64,000 nt of DNA from Clostridia bacterium (GTDB lineage: Bacteria; Bacillota_A; Clostridia; Oscillospirales; CAG-272): assembly GCA_017445115.1 (NCBI GenBank), contig JAFSUU010000101.1:1-64000 (forward strand), given 5' to 3'. The notes beneath the pieces are model-generated. The model saw only the letters and a list, made by a program, of their open reading frames with translations. It ran no database searches and was not told the origin of the DNA. The translations under genes were made by a program, and so were the position numbers. Below, one piece after another: positions 54,946-63,744 of the stretch. Each line of letters starts with the position of its first letter. Within the stretch, counting starts at the first letter, position 1.

Positions 54946-56721
54946 ATGGCAAAAATTAATATTAAAATAGAAGGCGTCCCCTATCAGGTAGAAGAAGGAC
55001 TTACGATCCTTGAAGCGGCAAAGGCTTGCGGATACGAGATCCCGTCCCTTTGTTCGTTCAACCACGGAGAGTGCTCCGTCGGCTCCTGCCGCGTCTGCCT
55101 CGTCGAGGCTACCGGCGCGAGAGGACTCGTCGCATCCTGCGTATATCCGATCGCAGAGGGCATGGAGATAAGGATCTCCACTCCCGCCGCAACGGCTGCG
55201 CGCCGCGCATCGGTCGAGCTTCTCCTCTCAAACCACAACAAGAACTGCCAGCAGTGCGAAAAGAACGGAAAGTGCGAACTGCTCCGCGTCGCCAACATCA
55301 CAGGCGCGAGAGAGAACAGATTCGCAGGCTCCAAGACACCTACGACCTATGACGACCTCACGCCGTCTATCGTCCGCGACACTTCCAAGTGCATTCTCTG
55401 CGGACGCTGCGTCGCAAGATGCCAGAGCGCTCACGGCATGGGTATCCTCGGCTTTGAGAACCGCGGATTCAACACGATGGTCGGCCCCGCCGAGAACCGT
55501 TCTATGAAGGATTCTCCGTGTATCCTCTGCGGTCAGTGCGTCTCCGTATGTCCTACCGGCGCTCTCATGGAGAAGTCCGAGATAGGCAAAGTCGACGCCG
55601 CATTCAAGGCAGGCAAGCACGTAGTCGTTCAGACAGCTCCCGCAGTCCGCGCGGCGCTCGGCGAAGAGTTCGATCTCCCCGTCGGCACACCCGTCACCGG
55701 CAAGATGGTAGCCGCTCTGAAGCGTCTCGGCTTTGCAAAGGTCTATGACACCGACTTCGGCGCAGACCTCACCATCATGGAAGAGGGAACAGAGCTTCTT
55801 CACAGACTCCAGAACGGCGGCGTCCTCCCGATGATCACATCCTGCTCGCCCGGCTGGGTCAACTACGCAGAGTACAACTACAGCGATCTGCTTCCGCATC
55901 TTTCGAGCTGCAAGTCTCCTCACCAGATGCAGGGCGCAATAATTAAGAGCTACTATGCCGAACAGAAAGGCATCGACCCGAAGGATATCTTCGTCGTCTC
56001 CATCATGCCCTGTACCGCGAAGAAGTTCGAGAAGGAACGCGACGTTATGGAAGTCGACGGCATCCGTGACGTTGACGCGGTCCTCACAACACGCGAGCTC
56101 GCGCGCATGATCAAACGCGCAGGTATCATATTCAACCGTCTCCCCGACGAAGAATATGACGCGGATATCATGGGCGACTACACCGGCGCGGGCGTCATCT
56201 TCGGCGTCACCGGCGGCGTTATGGAAGCAGCTCTGCGCACCGCTTACTTCGCCCTCACCGGCAAGGAGCATGAGGCCATCAAATTTGAGGAAGTCCGCGG
56301 ACACGACGCGGGCATCCGCGAAGCTTCCATCGATATTAACGGCACGGTAGTCAACGTGGCTATCGCTTCCGGAATGAAGAGCGCGAAAGTGCTTCTCGAC
56401 GAGATCAGAGCGGGTACTTCCAAGTACCAGTTCATCGAGATCATGGGATGCCCCGGCGGCTGTATCAACGGCGGCGGTCAGCCCATCGTACGTCCCTGCT
56501 TCCTCCCGAACGAGGGCGACGACATCCTCGATACCTACAAAGAGAAGAGAGCAAAAGCACTCTACAGCGAAGACGAGAGACAAGTCCTCCGTCAGTCGCA
56601 CAACAACCCGCAGATCAAAGAGCTTTACGAGAAGTTCCTCGGCGAGCCGAATTCTCACAAAGCGCATGAACTGCTCCACACCACATACGCAGGCCGCGAA
56701 GGCTTCAATGAGATCAAATAA
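54946..56721 (+). CDS. hydA: [FeFe] hydrogenase catalytic subunit HydA
   Basis: A 591-residue catalytic subunit. The N-terminal plant-type [2Fe-2S] (CSFNHGECSVGSCRVCLV), the His-ligated [4Fe-4S] site (HNKNCQQCEKNGKCEL) and two ferredoxin clusters (CILCGRCVARCQ, CILCGQCVSVCP) precede the H-cluster domain. Its motifs are TSCSPGWVNYAEYNY, MPCTAKKFEKERDV and MGCPGGCINGGGQP. The TSCSPGW variant is common in trimeric bifurcating enzymes. A small C-terminal domain ends the protein, without the extra [2Fe-2S] domain some homologues carry. It is the last gene before a strong terminator. Confidence 0.96.
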   Translation: MAKINIKIEGVPYQVEEGLTILEAAKACGYEIPSLCSFNHGECSVGSCRVCLVEATGARGLVASCVYPIAEGMEIRISTPAATAARRASVELLLSNHNKNCQQCEKNGKCELLRVANITGARENRFAGSKTPTTYDDLTPSIVRDTSKCILCGRCVARCQSAHGMGILGFENRGFNTMVGPAENRSMKDSPCILCGQCVSVCPTGALMEKSEIGKVDAAFKAGKHVVVQTAPAVRAALGEEFDLPVGTPVTGKMVAALKRLGFAKVYDTDFGADLTIMEEGTELLHRLQNGGVLPMITSCSPGWVNYAEYNYSDLLPHLSSCKSPHQMQGAIIKSYYAEQKGIDPKDIFVVSIMPCTAKKFEKERDVMEVDGIRDVDAVLTTRELARMIKRAGIIFNRLPDEEYDADIMGDYTGAGVIFGVTGGVMEAALRTAYFALTGKEHEAIKFEEVRGHDAGIREASIDINGTVVNVAIASGMKSAKVLLDEIRAGTSKYQFIEIMGCPGGCINGGGQPIVRPCFLPNEGDDILDTYKEKRAKALYSEDERQVLRQSHNNPQIKELYEKFLGEPNSHKAHELLHTTYAGREGFNEIK

Positions 56722-56733
56722 GAGTTATAATAT

Positions 56734-56769
56734 AAAAAAGGTGTACGCCGCGAGGCGTACGCCTTTTTT
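56734..56769 (+). terminator. Rho-independent terminator of the hydrogenase operon
   Basis: AAAAAAGG-GTACGCC and GGCGTAC-CCTTTTTT form a long stem with one internal mismatch and loop GCGA, followed by a T-run. Confidence 0.93.
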
Positions 56770-56770
56770 G

Positions 56771-56901
56771 CGATATATTTCAAAGCGGTGCTTTGAAATG
56801 CGATATGCTTAATGCATCCTCGCCGAAGGCGAGATATGCATAAAGCCCGATATGTGCCGTTTAGCGGCACGCGATATGCAAGGCTGACGCCTTGCGAGAG
56901 A
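56771..56901. repeat. Array 3 of hairpins with GCGATAT-type spacers
   Basis: Hairpins ATTTCAAAGC/GCTTTGAAAT, an extended CTCGCC/GGCGAG stem flanked by ATGCAT repeats (56808-56846), GTGCCG/CGGCAC and GCAAGGC/GCCTTGC. They are separated by GCGATAT (three times) or CCGATAT. Unlike arrays 1 and 2, the spacer keeps one orientation. It starts directly after the hydA terminator. Confidence 0.8.
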
Positions 56902-56914
56902 GATTACTCTGAGC

Positions 56915-57165
56915 TAAGGAGATCCCTCACTGCGTTCAGGATGACAGTGTGGGAGAGTATTCTAACAGAGTATAAGTATGTAAAAACCTATCGGTGAACA
57001 AACAAAAATGTCATCCTGACACGAATCGGGGGACGCGAGCGTCACACGAGGGGAAGGATCCACCGACTGACGACACGAGAGTACATACACAAGAACCGTT
57101 CATGCGAAGATCCTTCTCCTCGTGATCCACTTACAGTGTCTCCCGTTACGGATCAGGATGACATT
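56915..57165. repeat. Three dispersed copies of a GATCC(T/C)TC ... TCAGGATGACA element
   Basis: Copy a is at 56921-56946 (plus strand), copy b at 57009-57060 (minus strand) and copy c at 57109-57163 (plus strand). Each begins with GATCCCTC or GATCCTTC and ends in TCAGGATGACA, but the middle varies from about 7 to 36 bases. Motifs of this form are recalled as common intergenic repeats in many bacterial genomes. No gene is seen in this stretch. Confidence 0.7.
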
Positions 57166-57221
57166 AATGGGCTTATTTTACTGACATTTAGTTTATTCAG
57201 CAATTATTTATCGTTCGGAAA

Positions 57222-57332
57222 ATGATATATTCCAAAGCTGACGCTTTGAAATATGATATACCGACAGCGATGCTGCCGGTATGATATCTGCCCTGCGGGC
57301 AGATGATATCCGACGCGTTGCGCCGGATGAGG
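57222..57332. repeat. Array 4 of hairpins with ATGATAT spacers
   Basis: Four hairpins: CCAAAGC/GCTTTG, ACCGACAGC/GCTGCCGGT (one mismatch), CTGCCC/GGGCAG and CCGACGC/GCGCCGG (one mismatch), loops 3-4 nt. They are separated by ATGATAT(A) in one orientation. The spacer matches the one in array 1. The array lies 40 bp upstream of the palindromic terminator of GH172. Confidence 0.85.
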
Positions 57333-57364
57333 AATATAGTCAACAAAAAAGAATATCATTTCCT

Positions 57365-57420
57365 TAAAGTTTTTAAAAGGGGTGCGGGGGATGCTTTTTT
57401 AAAAAAGCATCCCCCGCATA
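57365..57420 (-). terminator. 34-bp perfect palindrome, terminator and repeat copy B
   Basis: GCGGGGGATGCTTTTTT and AAAAAAGCATCCCCCGC abut to form a perfect 34-bp palindrome (57384-57417). Together with the adjacent GTTTTTAAAAGGGGT it matches the intergenic repeat at 20341-20412. It lies 20 bp after the GH172 stop and probably ends the valS operon. Confidence 0.8.
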
Positions 57421-57439
57421 TTCATCCTATTCTTCTTAT

Positions 57440-58489
57440 TCAGCAAATTTCCAGCCCGTCGGCGTCGGGAAGAGGCTTTGACGGAGCGGACGGAGCATCG
57501 AGGTAGAAGTAGGCGCACGATGAGATATCCGCCTGGAGCGGCAGATAGCGGTCGTTGCTCCTCCAGCCGAGCGCCTGTATCGTCACGCGAAGATCTTTGT
57601 CAAAGTGTACCGGATCCACCACGTGCCAGCGGTACATCGAAAAGCGGTTCGCCGCTTTGTAAACACCGTCAGTCTTCCAGTGATAGAAGCCCGTGTAGGG
57701 AGTCGAGAAATTGACGTACTTTCCGTCGACGTCAAAGTTGTACGAGCCGCAGAAATAGTCCTCCGTGCCGGTGCCGCAGATCGTCGGGAACTCACGGTCG
57801 CCGTCAATAAAGAACTTGATCTCGCCCTCGCCCCACCAGCCGTTGTTCGGAATTCCGTAGAGCATCGATACGCCGACGTACACACCCTTGCCGCAAACCG
57901 TGTCAAGGATCGTGTAGACCTCCTTGTACGGAAGCGGATTTTCGCGGCGGAACTGCGCGTGGAAATAGAGCGCGTCGTCGGGTATCTCCCGCTCCTCGTA
58001 GTCTATCTGATACGCAAGCCCCTTGTCCTTGTCGTTCAGATTTTCCATCGTGACGCGGCACGACTTCTTGAACGGCATCTCAAAATAGCAGTTGTACGCG
58101 TTGTTCGGATTGCGGCAGACGAGAAGGGAATTTATCTGATAGTACTCAACGTTCGGCGACGCGAAGAAATCTCCCACCGGACATTCCACCGCCGCTTTTT
58201 TAGCGCCGTCATAGTATATGCGCAGAATGAAATTGCGGACGTCGTGAACGTCGAGCGGAACTATCCACATGTGTTTGATGACGCCGGGGCATTTGATGTC
58301 CGCGATCACCTTTTCCGTCTTCGCCGGAATGTCCGCGAACGGGCTGACCTTCCAGCCCACGCCGAGCTCTCGGGACGCCCAGGAGCCGCTGCCCTCGGTA
58401 GCCCTTCCCGCTTCTCCGTGACCTCCGGTCGGGTTCTCGGCGCAGATAGAGCGCGTCTTTGCGTCCTGCCTTCTCCATAAAGTTTCCAT
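57440..58489 (-). CDS. DUF2961 protein, glycoside hydrolase family 172
   Basis: A 349-residue protein of the DUF2961 (GH172) family. Characteristic stretches are GSGSWASRELGVGWKVSPFA at the N-terminus, IKHMWIVPLDVHDVRNFIL, GWWGEGEIKFFIDGDREFPT and CGTGTEDYFCGSYNFD, the most conserved family motif, and a C-terminal LRVTIQALGWRSNDRYLPLQ. Known GH172 members act on difructose anhydride or on D-arabinofuranosides. No signal peptide is present, so the substrate would be intracellular. The ATG at 58489 follows AAAGGAG. It is the last gene of the valS operon. Confidence 0.9.
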   Translation of the reverse strand: METLWRRQDAKTRSICAENPTGGHGEAGRATEGSGSWASRELGVGWKVSPFADIPAKTEKVIADIKCPGVIKHMWIVPLDVHDVRNFILRIYYDGAKKAAVECPVGDFFASPNVEYYQINSLLVCRNPNNAYNCYFEMPFKKSCRVTMENLNDKDKGLAYQIDYEEREIPDDALYFHAQFRRENPLPYKEVYTILDTVCGKGVYVGVSMLYGIPNNGWWGEGEIKFFIDGDREFPTICGTGTEDYFCGSYNFDVDGKYVNFSTPYTGFYHWKTDGVYKAANRFSMYRWHVVDPVHFDKDLRVTIQALGWRSNDRYLPLQADISSCAYFYLDAPSAPSKPLPDADGLEIC

Positions 58490-58506
58490 ACAAATCTCCT
58501 TTCCGG

Positions 58507-59067
58507 TCAGCTGTAGAATTTCAGCTTTTCGTTCAGCTTCGTGTAAACGGGGATCATCTTCGCTTCTTTGGTCTGCGCGACGGACTCCTCGATAGGTATC
58601 CACTTCACGCCTGTGTTTTCAAGCTCGTTCGCGCGGAACTCTTCGTCCTCGCTCACCTCAAAAAGATAGCAGACGTCGAGGTGAAGATGACTCGAAACGA
58701 AAACTCCGCGGCGGTAGTGGAAGTCGACCGGAACCGTCTCAACGGCGTAAATGCCGTCGGACAGAAGCTTTATATTTTTGACTCCGGTCTCCTCTTCGAC
58801 TTCGCGACGCGCGACCGCGAGAAGATCGCGCTCGCCGTCGGCGTGACCGCCGGTCCACGCCCACTCGTCAAAGATCTTGTGGTAAGCCATTAAGATCTTG
58901 TTCCGCGCGGGATTCACTATCCACGCGGACGCCGTGAAGTGCGCGAGCGCGTTATCCCTTGTGAAAATATCTGGGTAGCGCGCTATCGCGTCGAGCATGA
59001 TCTCTCTGTCCGATCTCTCCTGGTCGTTTATCGGCTTGAATTCTTCAAGCGCTTTTACGATGTCCAT
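58507..59067 (-). CDS. NUDIX hydrolase
   Basis: A 186-residue NUDIX protein. The Nudix box is GGHADGERDLLAVARREVEE followed by ETGV, with all key Glu residues in place. The N-terminal part (DREIMLDAIARYPDIFTRDN; ALAHFTASAWIVNPARNKIL) is typical of a group annotated as isopentenyl-diphosphate-isomerase-like or NUDIX in Clostridia. The likely reaction is hydrolysis of a nucleoside-diphosphate derivative, substrate unknown. It lies 10 bp after the MFS gene and 17 bp before GH172, so the three are co-transcribed. Confidence 0.9.
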   Translation of the reverse strand: MDIVKALEEFKPINDQERSDREIMLDAIARYPDIFTRDNALAHFTASAWIVNPARNKILMAYHKIFDEWAWTGGHADGERDLLAVARREVEEETGVKNIKLLSDGIYAVETVPVDFHYRRGVFVSSHLHLDVCYLFEVSEDEEFRANELENTGVKWIPIEESVAQTKEAKMIPVYTKLNEKLKFYS

Positions 59068-59077
59068 AATAATTTCC

Positions 59078-60277
59078 TTACGCTTTTTGTCTGTTCATAC
59101 GGCGGATAATAAAGACGCATATAACGAGAGTGACGGGGAAGCCGATGCCGGAAAGGATCCCGGCACTGATGCTGTCGCCCGCCGCCTGTGATACGTTGCC
59201 GACGAGAGCGGGGCCGACACTTCCGCCGACGTCGCCGGCGAGGGCGAGAAGCGCGAACAGCGCGGTGCCGCCCTTCGGCAGGAGTTTCGACGAAATGCTG
59301 ATAGACCCCGGCCACATAATTCCGACGGAGAAGCCGCAGGTCATACAGCCGATAAGACCGATGACCGGTATTTTAGTGACGGCGGTCAGAAGATAACTGC
59401 CGAAGCAGAGGATCCCCGAGATGATCATATACACGGTGAGATCCGTCTTTTCTCCGAATTTTCCGTATATCATGCGGCTGATGCCCATAAAGATCATAAA
59501 ACCGCAGGGACCGGCGAGGTCGCCGACTGCCTTCGGAACGCCGAGGGACGACTCCGCGAAGGCGGACGCCCATTGCGCCATCGAGATCTCCGACGCGCCA
59601 GCGGCGATCATCAGGATTATAAAGATCCAGAAACGTCCCGTTTTAAAAAGCTCCGTCATCGTCATCCCCTTGCCGTCTTCGACTATCGGCTCGATCGGGC
59701 AGGTGGCGAAGTTTATCACGTTGTAAAGGGGAATCGCCGCCCAGATGCAGGTGAGGATGCGCCAGTGCTCCGTTCCGAATAACGCGAAGAAGAGGGTCGA
59801 ACCGAGTATCGTGCCGACCGCGCCCCAGCAGTAGAACGAGTGGAGCAGACTCATCATATTCGCCTTGTTCTCAAACGGGCAGGCTTCGATGATCGGACTG
59901 CAAAGAACTTCGATCAGCCCGCTGCCGATGGCGTAAACGACGACGCAGACGAGAATGCCGACGAGCGGATCTGAGAACAGCTCCGGCACGAAGGCAAGCC
60001 CCGCGAGGCCGAGAGCCGAGGCGACCTCGGACGTCACGATGCAGACTCTGTAACCGAGCTTGTCCACTATCTTGACGCAGGCGAAATCCACGACGAGCTG
60101 TGTGACGTAGAAGACGACCGAAATCAGCGCGAGCTTCGAGAATGAAATACCGTAAGCGCTGCGGAACGTCAGAAAGAGAAGCGGAACGAAATTGGCTACT
60201 ATCGCCTGAGTGACAAATCCGAGATAGCAGGCGAGTTTCGTTTTGTTATACTTCTTGAGTGCACTCGCATTGTCCAT
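59078..60277 (-). CDS. MFS transporter
   Basis: A 399-residue major-facilitator permease with twelve predicted helices. The first is ACYLGFVTQAIVANFVPLLF, and the fold is interrupted by a central loop (EPIVEDGKGMTMTELFKTGR). The typical motif-A region is weak (DFACVKIVDKLGYRVCIVTS). Its closest resemblance is to MFS members found beside sugar-metabolism genes, but the substrate is not known. With GH172 in the operon, import of a sugar or glycoside is a reasonable guess. The start lies 8 bp after the valS stop. Confidence 0.9.
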   Translation of the reverse strand: MDNASALKKYNKTKLACYLGFVTQAIVANFVPLLFLTFRSAYGISFSKLALISVVFYVTQLVVDFACVKIVDKLGYRVCIVTSEVASALGLAGLAFVPELFSDPLVGILVCVVVYAIGSGLIEVLCSPIIEACPFENKANMMSLLHSFYCWGAVGTILGSTLFFALFGTEHWRILTCIWAAIPLYNVINFATCPIEPIVEDGKGMTMTELFKTGRFWIFIILMIAAGASEISMAQWASAFAESSLGVPKAVGDLAGPCGFMIFMGISRMIYGKFGEKTDLTVYMIISGILCFGSYLLTAVTKIPVIGLIGCMTCGFSVGIMWPGSISISSKLLPKGGTALFALLALAGDVGGSVGPALVGNVSQAAGDSISAGILSGIGFPVTLVICVFIIRRMNRQKA

Positions 60278-60285
60278 AGGCTTTT

Positions 60286-62916
60286 TTATTTTCCTTCGAT
60301 GGCTGTGAGCGCGTCAACGATACCGGCGCGCTTTGCTTTGTATTTTTCAAGCTTTTCGCGTTCAGCTGCAACGACCTTCTCGGGCGCGCGGGACGTGAAG
60401 CTCTCGTTCGCAAGCTTGCCCTCGGCGCGTGCGATCTCGCCGTCGACCGACGCGAGCTCTTTCGTGAGCCTCTCGCGCTCAGCCGCAAAGTCCACGATCT
60501 CAGCCATCGGGATGTAGACCGTCGCGCTGTCGGTGATTATCTGTACCGAACCCTCGTCGGAATAGCTGTCGACAACGTCGACTTCGGTCGCCGACGCAAG
60601 ACGCTCGAAGAACGGATACGTCGCCGTACCGAACGCCTCGGGATATTTTGTGACGATAAACAGTTTTGCCTTCTTAGACGGCGCAACGTTCATCTCGGCG
60701 CGGCGCGTTCTGATCGCCGTGATCGCCTCGATCACGCGCTCCATAGATTCCGTCTCCGCCTCGAACACGAGAGATCCGTCGTATTCGGGAAAGTCCTGAA
60801 TCATGATGCTCTCCGTCGTTCCGGGAAGCCCTGACCAGAGTTCCTCGGTGATGAACGGCATGAACGGATGAAGCAGCTTCAAAGTGCCCGCGAGCACCCA
60901 CGCGAGAACGTTCTGCGTCACAACGGACCTCTTCGAGCCGCGGTCGTTGACAGACGCCTTCGAGAGCTCGATGTACCAGTCGCAGAAAATGTCCCACGTG
61001 AAGTCGTAGATCTTTGAGAGCGCGATGCCGAGCTCATAGCGGTCGAGGTTGAGGTTCACCGCAGCGGCGGTCTTCTCAAACTCGGAAACGATCCACTTGT
61101 CCTCTATCGCGAGGTCGGCGGCGTCGGGAAGCTTTATCTCGTCGATCTCGAGATTCATCATGACGAATCTCGCCGCGTTCCAGAGCTTGTTCGCAAAGTT
61201 GCGCGCCGCTTCGATCTTCTCGTCGGAGAAGCGCATGTCGTTTCCGGGGCTGTTGCCGGTCGCGAGAGCGAACCTCAGCGCGTCGGCGCCGTACTTTTCG
61301 ATGATCTCGAGCGGATCAATGCCGTTGCCGAGAGATTTCGACATCTTTCTGCCGAGCGCGTCTCTCACAAGACCGTGGATCAGAACCGTGTCGAACGGGA
61401 TCTCGTTCGTGTACTCAAGCGCCGAGAAGATCATTCTGGATACCCAGAACGTGATTATATCGTAACCGGTGACGAGAGTGTTCGTCGGATAGAAGTATTT
61501 GAGGTCTTCGGTCTCCTTCGGCCAGCCCATCGTGGAGAAGGGCCAGAGCGCCGACGAGAACCATGTGTCGAGCGTGTCGGGGTCCTGAGTCATCTTTCCT
61601 CCGCACTTCGGGCACTTTTCGGGCGCCTCGCGTGAGACCACGGTCTCGCCGCAGTCGTCGCAGTAGTAAGCGGGGATCCTGTGTCCCCACCAGAGCTGAC
61701 GGGAGATGCACCAGTCGCGGATGTTCTCCATCCAGTGGAAGTAGTTCTTGTCGAATCTTTCGGGGACGAACTATATCCTGCCGTCGCGCACCGCTTCGAT
61801 CGCGGGCTTTGCGAGCGGCTCCATCTTGACGAACCACTGAAGGGAAGCGCGGGGCTCGACCGTCGTGCCGCAGCGGTAGCAGGTGCCCACGTTGTGCTCG
61901 TGGGCCTCGGTGCTGATGAGAAAGCCGCCCGCTTCAAGGTCGGCGACGACCGCGCGTCTCGCGTCGTATCTGTCCATCCCGGCGTACTTCGGATAGTCGT
62001 CCGTGATCTTCGCGTCGGGGGTCAGCATGTTGATAAGCTCAAGACCGTGACGGCGGCCCACTTCAAAGTCGTTCGGGTCGTGCGCGGGAGTGATCTTCAC
62101 GCAGCCGGTTCCGAAATCGCGCTCGACGTACTCGTCCGCGATCACGGGGATGCGTCTTCCCACGAGCGGGAGGATCAGCATCTTGCCCACAATATCCTTG
62201 TATCTCTCGTCGTCCGGGTGGACTGCCACCGCGGTGTCGCCGAGAAGCGTCTCGGGACGGGTGGTCGCCACTTCAACGTAGCCGGAGCCGTCCTCGAACG
62301 GATATCTGATGTGCCAGAAATGGCCGGGCTGAGTCTCGTATTCAACTTCGGCGTCGGAGATCGACGTCAGGCAGTGAGGACACCAGTTGATGATCCTCTC
62401 GCCGCGGTAGATAAGTCCCTTGTTGTAAAGTCTCATAAAGACTTCCTGAACGGCTTCGGAACAGCCCTCGTCGAGCGTGAAGCGGGTTCTCGTCCAGTCG
62501 CAGGAGGAGCCCATCTTTTTGAGCTGTTCGATTATCCTGCCGCCGTATTTTTCTTTCCATGCCCAGGCGCGCTCGAGAAAGCCCTCGCGTCCGAGGTCGT
62601 CCTTCGTAATTCCTTCTTTTTTCATCGCCTCGACGATCTTTGCCTCGGTCGCGATCGAGGCGTGGTCCGTACCCGGAAGCCAGAGAGTCGAGAAACCCTT
62701 CATTCTCTTATATCTTATGAGAATGTCCTGAAGGGTGTTGTCAAGCGCGTGCCCCATGTGGAGCTGCCCCGTGATGTTCGGAGGCGGGATCACGATGGAG
62801 TAATGCGGCTTTTCGGGGTCTGTCTTCGGCGTGAAGAGACCCGCCTCGCACCACTCTTTGTAGATGCGGTCCTCGAATTCCGAGGGGGCGTAAGTCTTCG
62901 GAAGTTCCTTCTTCAT
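60286..62916 (-). pseudogene. valS: Valyl-tRNA synthetase, full length but interrupted by an in-frame TAG
   Basis: The reading frame encodes an ~875-residue ValRS without frameshift, but codon TAG at 61773-61771 splits it after AVRDGRI, before [20 protein letters not shown]. Homologues usually have Lys or Gln at that point, so one base change (AAG or CAG to TAG) explains it. All other motifs are intact: [28 protein letters not shown], the zinc knuckle CDDCGETVV and [11 protein letters not shown], and a C-terminal coiled coil. Since valS is normally essential, a sequencing or assembly error or suppression is more likely than true loss. A T-box leader controls it, and three genes follow in the operon. 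Confidence 0.9.
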
Positions 62917-62949
62917 TTTTTATCTCCTTTGAATTATTAAATATTTCAA

Positions 62950-63188
62950 AACAAAAAGCGCCCTGAAATATCAGGGCGCAAAGTCGCGCGGTACCACCTG
63001 AATTCGCCTGCTGCGGCGCACTCGATTCTCCTTAACGCGGAACGACGTCGGGTTCTATTTGGCAAAATACCTTTCTTCCCGAAGCTCGAAGACGACAGAT
63101 CGTGACGCCGAGTACCGCGCTCTCACCTTGCCGCGGCTCTCTGAAAACGGTATGACATGATCCCTTCTTGTCACAGCTTTTTGTTTTG
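62950..63188 (-). promoter_or_regulatory. T-box leader of the valS operon
   Basis: On the minus strand the leader carries the T-box sequence AGGTGGTACCGCG (about 62987-62999), followed by a terminator GCGCCCTGA/TTCAGGGCGC with TTTTT (62953-62979). The 5' part has the GAGAGCC and AGGTGAGAGC segments typical of stem I. The specifier codon was not assigned with certainty, but by context it should be a Val codon. Uncharged tRNA-Val would allow read-through into valS and the three genes behind it. Confidence 0.92.
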
Positions 63189-63195
63189 TTAAGCT

Positions 63196-63224
63196 ATATT
63201 AACACAAATTTCCGCTCTTGTCAA
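63196..63224 (-). promoter_or_regulatory. Sigma-A promoter of the valS operon
   Basis: Minus-strand TTGACA (63219-63224), 17 bp, TAATAT (63196-63201). It begins 6 bp beyond the stop of the upstream zinc-ribbon gene. Confidence 0.88.
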
Positions 63225-63229
63225 GAGGC

Positions 63230-63586
63230 TTAAAATTCTTTTCCGCAGTACGGGCAGAACGCGGACGACTTCGGCACGTTCTTTCCGCATACCGGGCAGA
63301 TCTTTCCCCTCTTCGGGAAAGTGCCGACCTCGGCTTTAAGTATCTCCATATCGGCTTTGAGGGTGTCGATCTTCGCGATGATGGCGTCTCTTTTCGCGAG
63401 GTTCTCCACGCCGTCGGATATCTCGGAGTAGTACAGCCTGCCGAGTTCCTCGTAAAGCTCGTCAAGGTCGCCCTGCATATTGGCGAGAGCGAATTTTATC
63501 TTCGTCTTGTTGGCGATGTCGCACACCTTTTTGCCGGCGGCGTCAGCCGTCTCGCAGACAGTTTTTTTCACGTTTTCAAAATTCAT
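63230..63586 (-). CDS. Zinc-ribbon domain protein
   Basis: A 118-residue cytoplasmic protein. A helical N-terminal part (KVCDIANKTKIKFALANMQG, then DELYEELGRLYYSEISDGVE) is followed by a C-terminal zinc ribbon with two Cys pairs: CPVCGKNVPKSSAFCPYCG. Small proteins of this kind are widespread in Clostridia and are of unknown function. GGAGGG lies about 11 nt upstream of the ATG at 63586. It has its own consensus promoter and no terminator before the valS promoter. Confidence 0.82.
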   Translation of the reverse strand: MNFENVKKTVCETADAAGKKVCDIANKTKIKFALANMQGDLDELYEELGRLYYSEISDGVENLAKRDAIIAKIDTLKADMEILKAEVGTFPKRGKICPVCGKNVPKSSAFCPYCGKEF

Positions 63587-63639
63587 AAGTATATGTACCC
63601 TCCGTCAGCGTATTATCATCTTTATTCAGATCCACTAAT

Positions 63640-63669
63640 CATTATACACCGCTTCCGTGAAAATGTCAA
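63640..63669 (-). promoter_or_regulatory. Sigma-A promoter of the zinc-ribbon gene
   Basis: Minus-strand TTGACA (63664-63669), 18-bp spacer, TATAAT (63640-63645). Confidence 0.85.
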
Positions 63670-63744
63670 TCGCGCCGGAATAAACGGGGCGCGGAGCGGA
63701 ACAATAATATATAAAAGATGAAAAGACGGGAAACGAGGGACGGT

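Noticed and set aside
61771..61773. Reassigned UAG codon
   Set aside because: TAG is the normal stop of several intact genes here (VanY-like at 20333, pepT at 47905, PHP at 52132), so genome-wide reassignment is not supported.
63679..63717. Sigma-G promoter before spoVAC
   Set aside because: A GAATA is present, but the sequence at the proper distance (CAATAAT) fits the CATxxTA box poorly.
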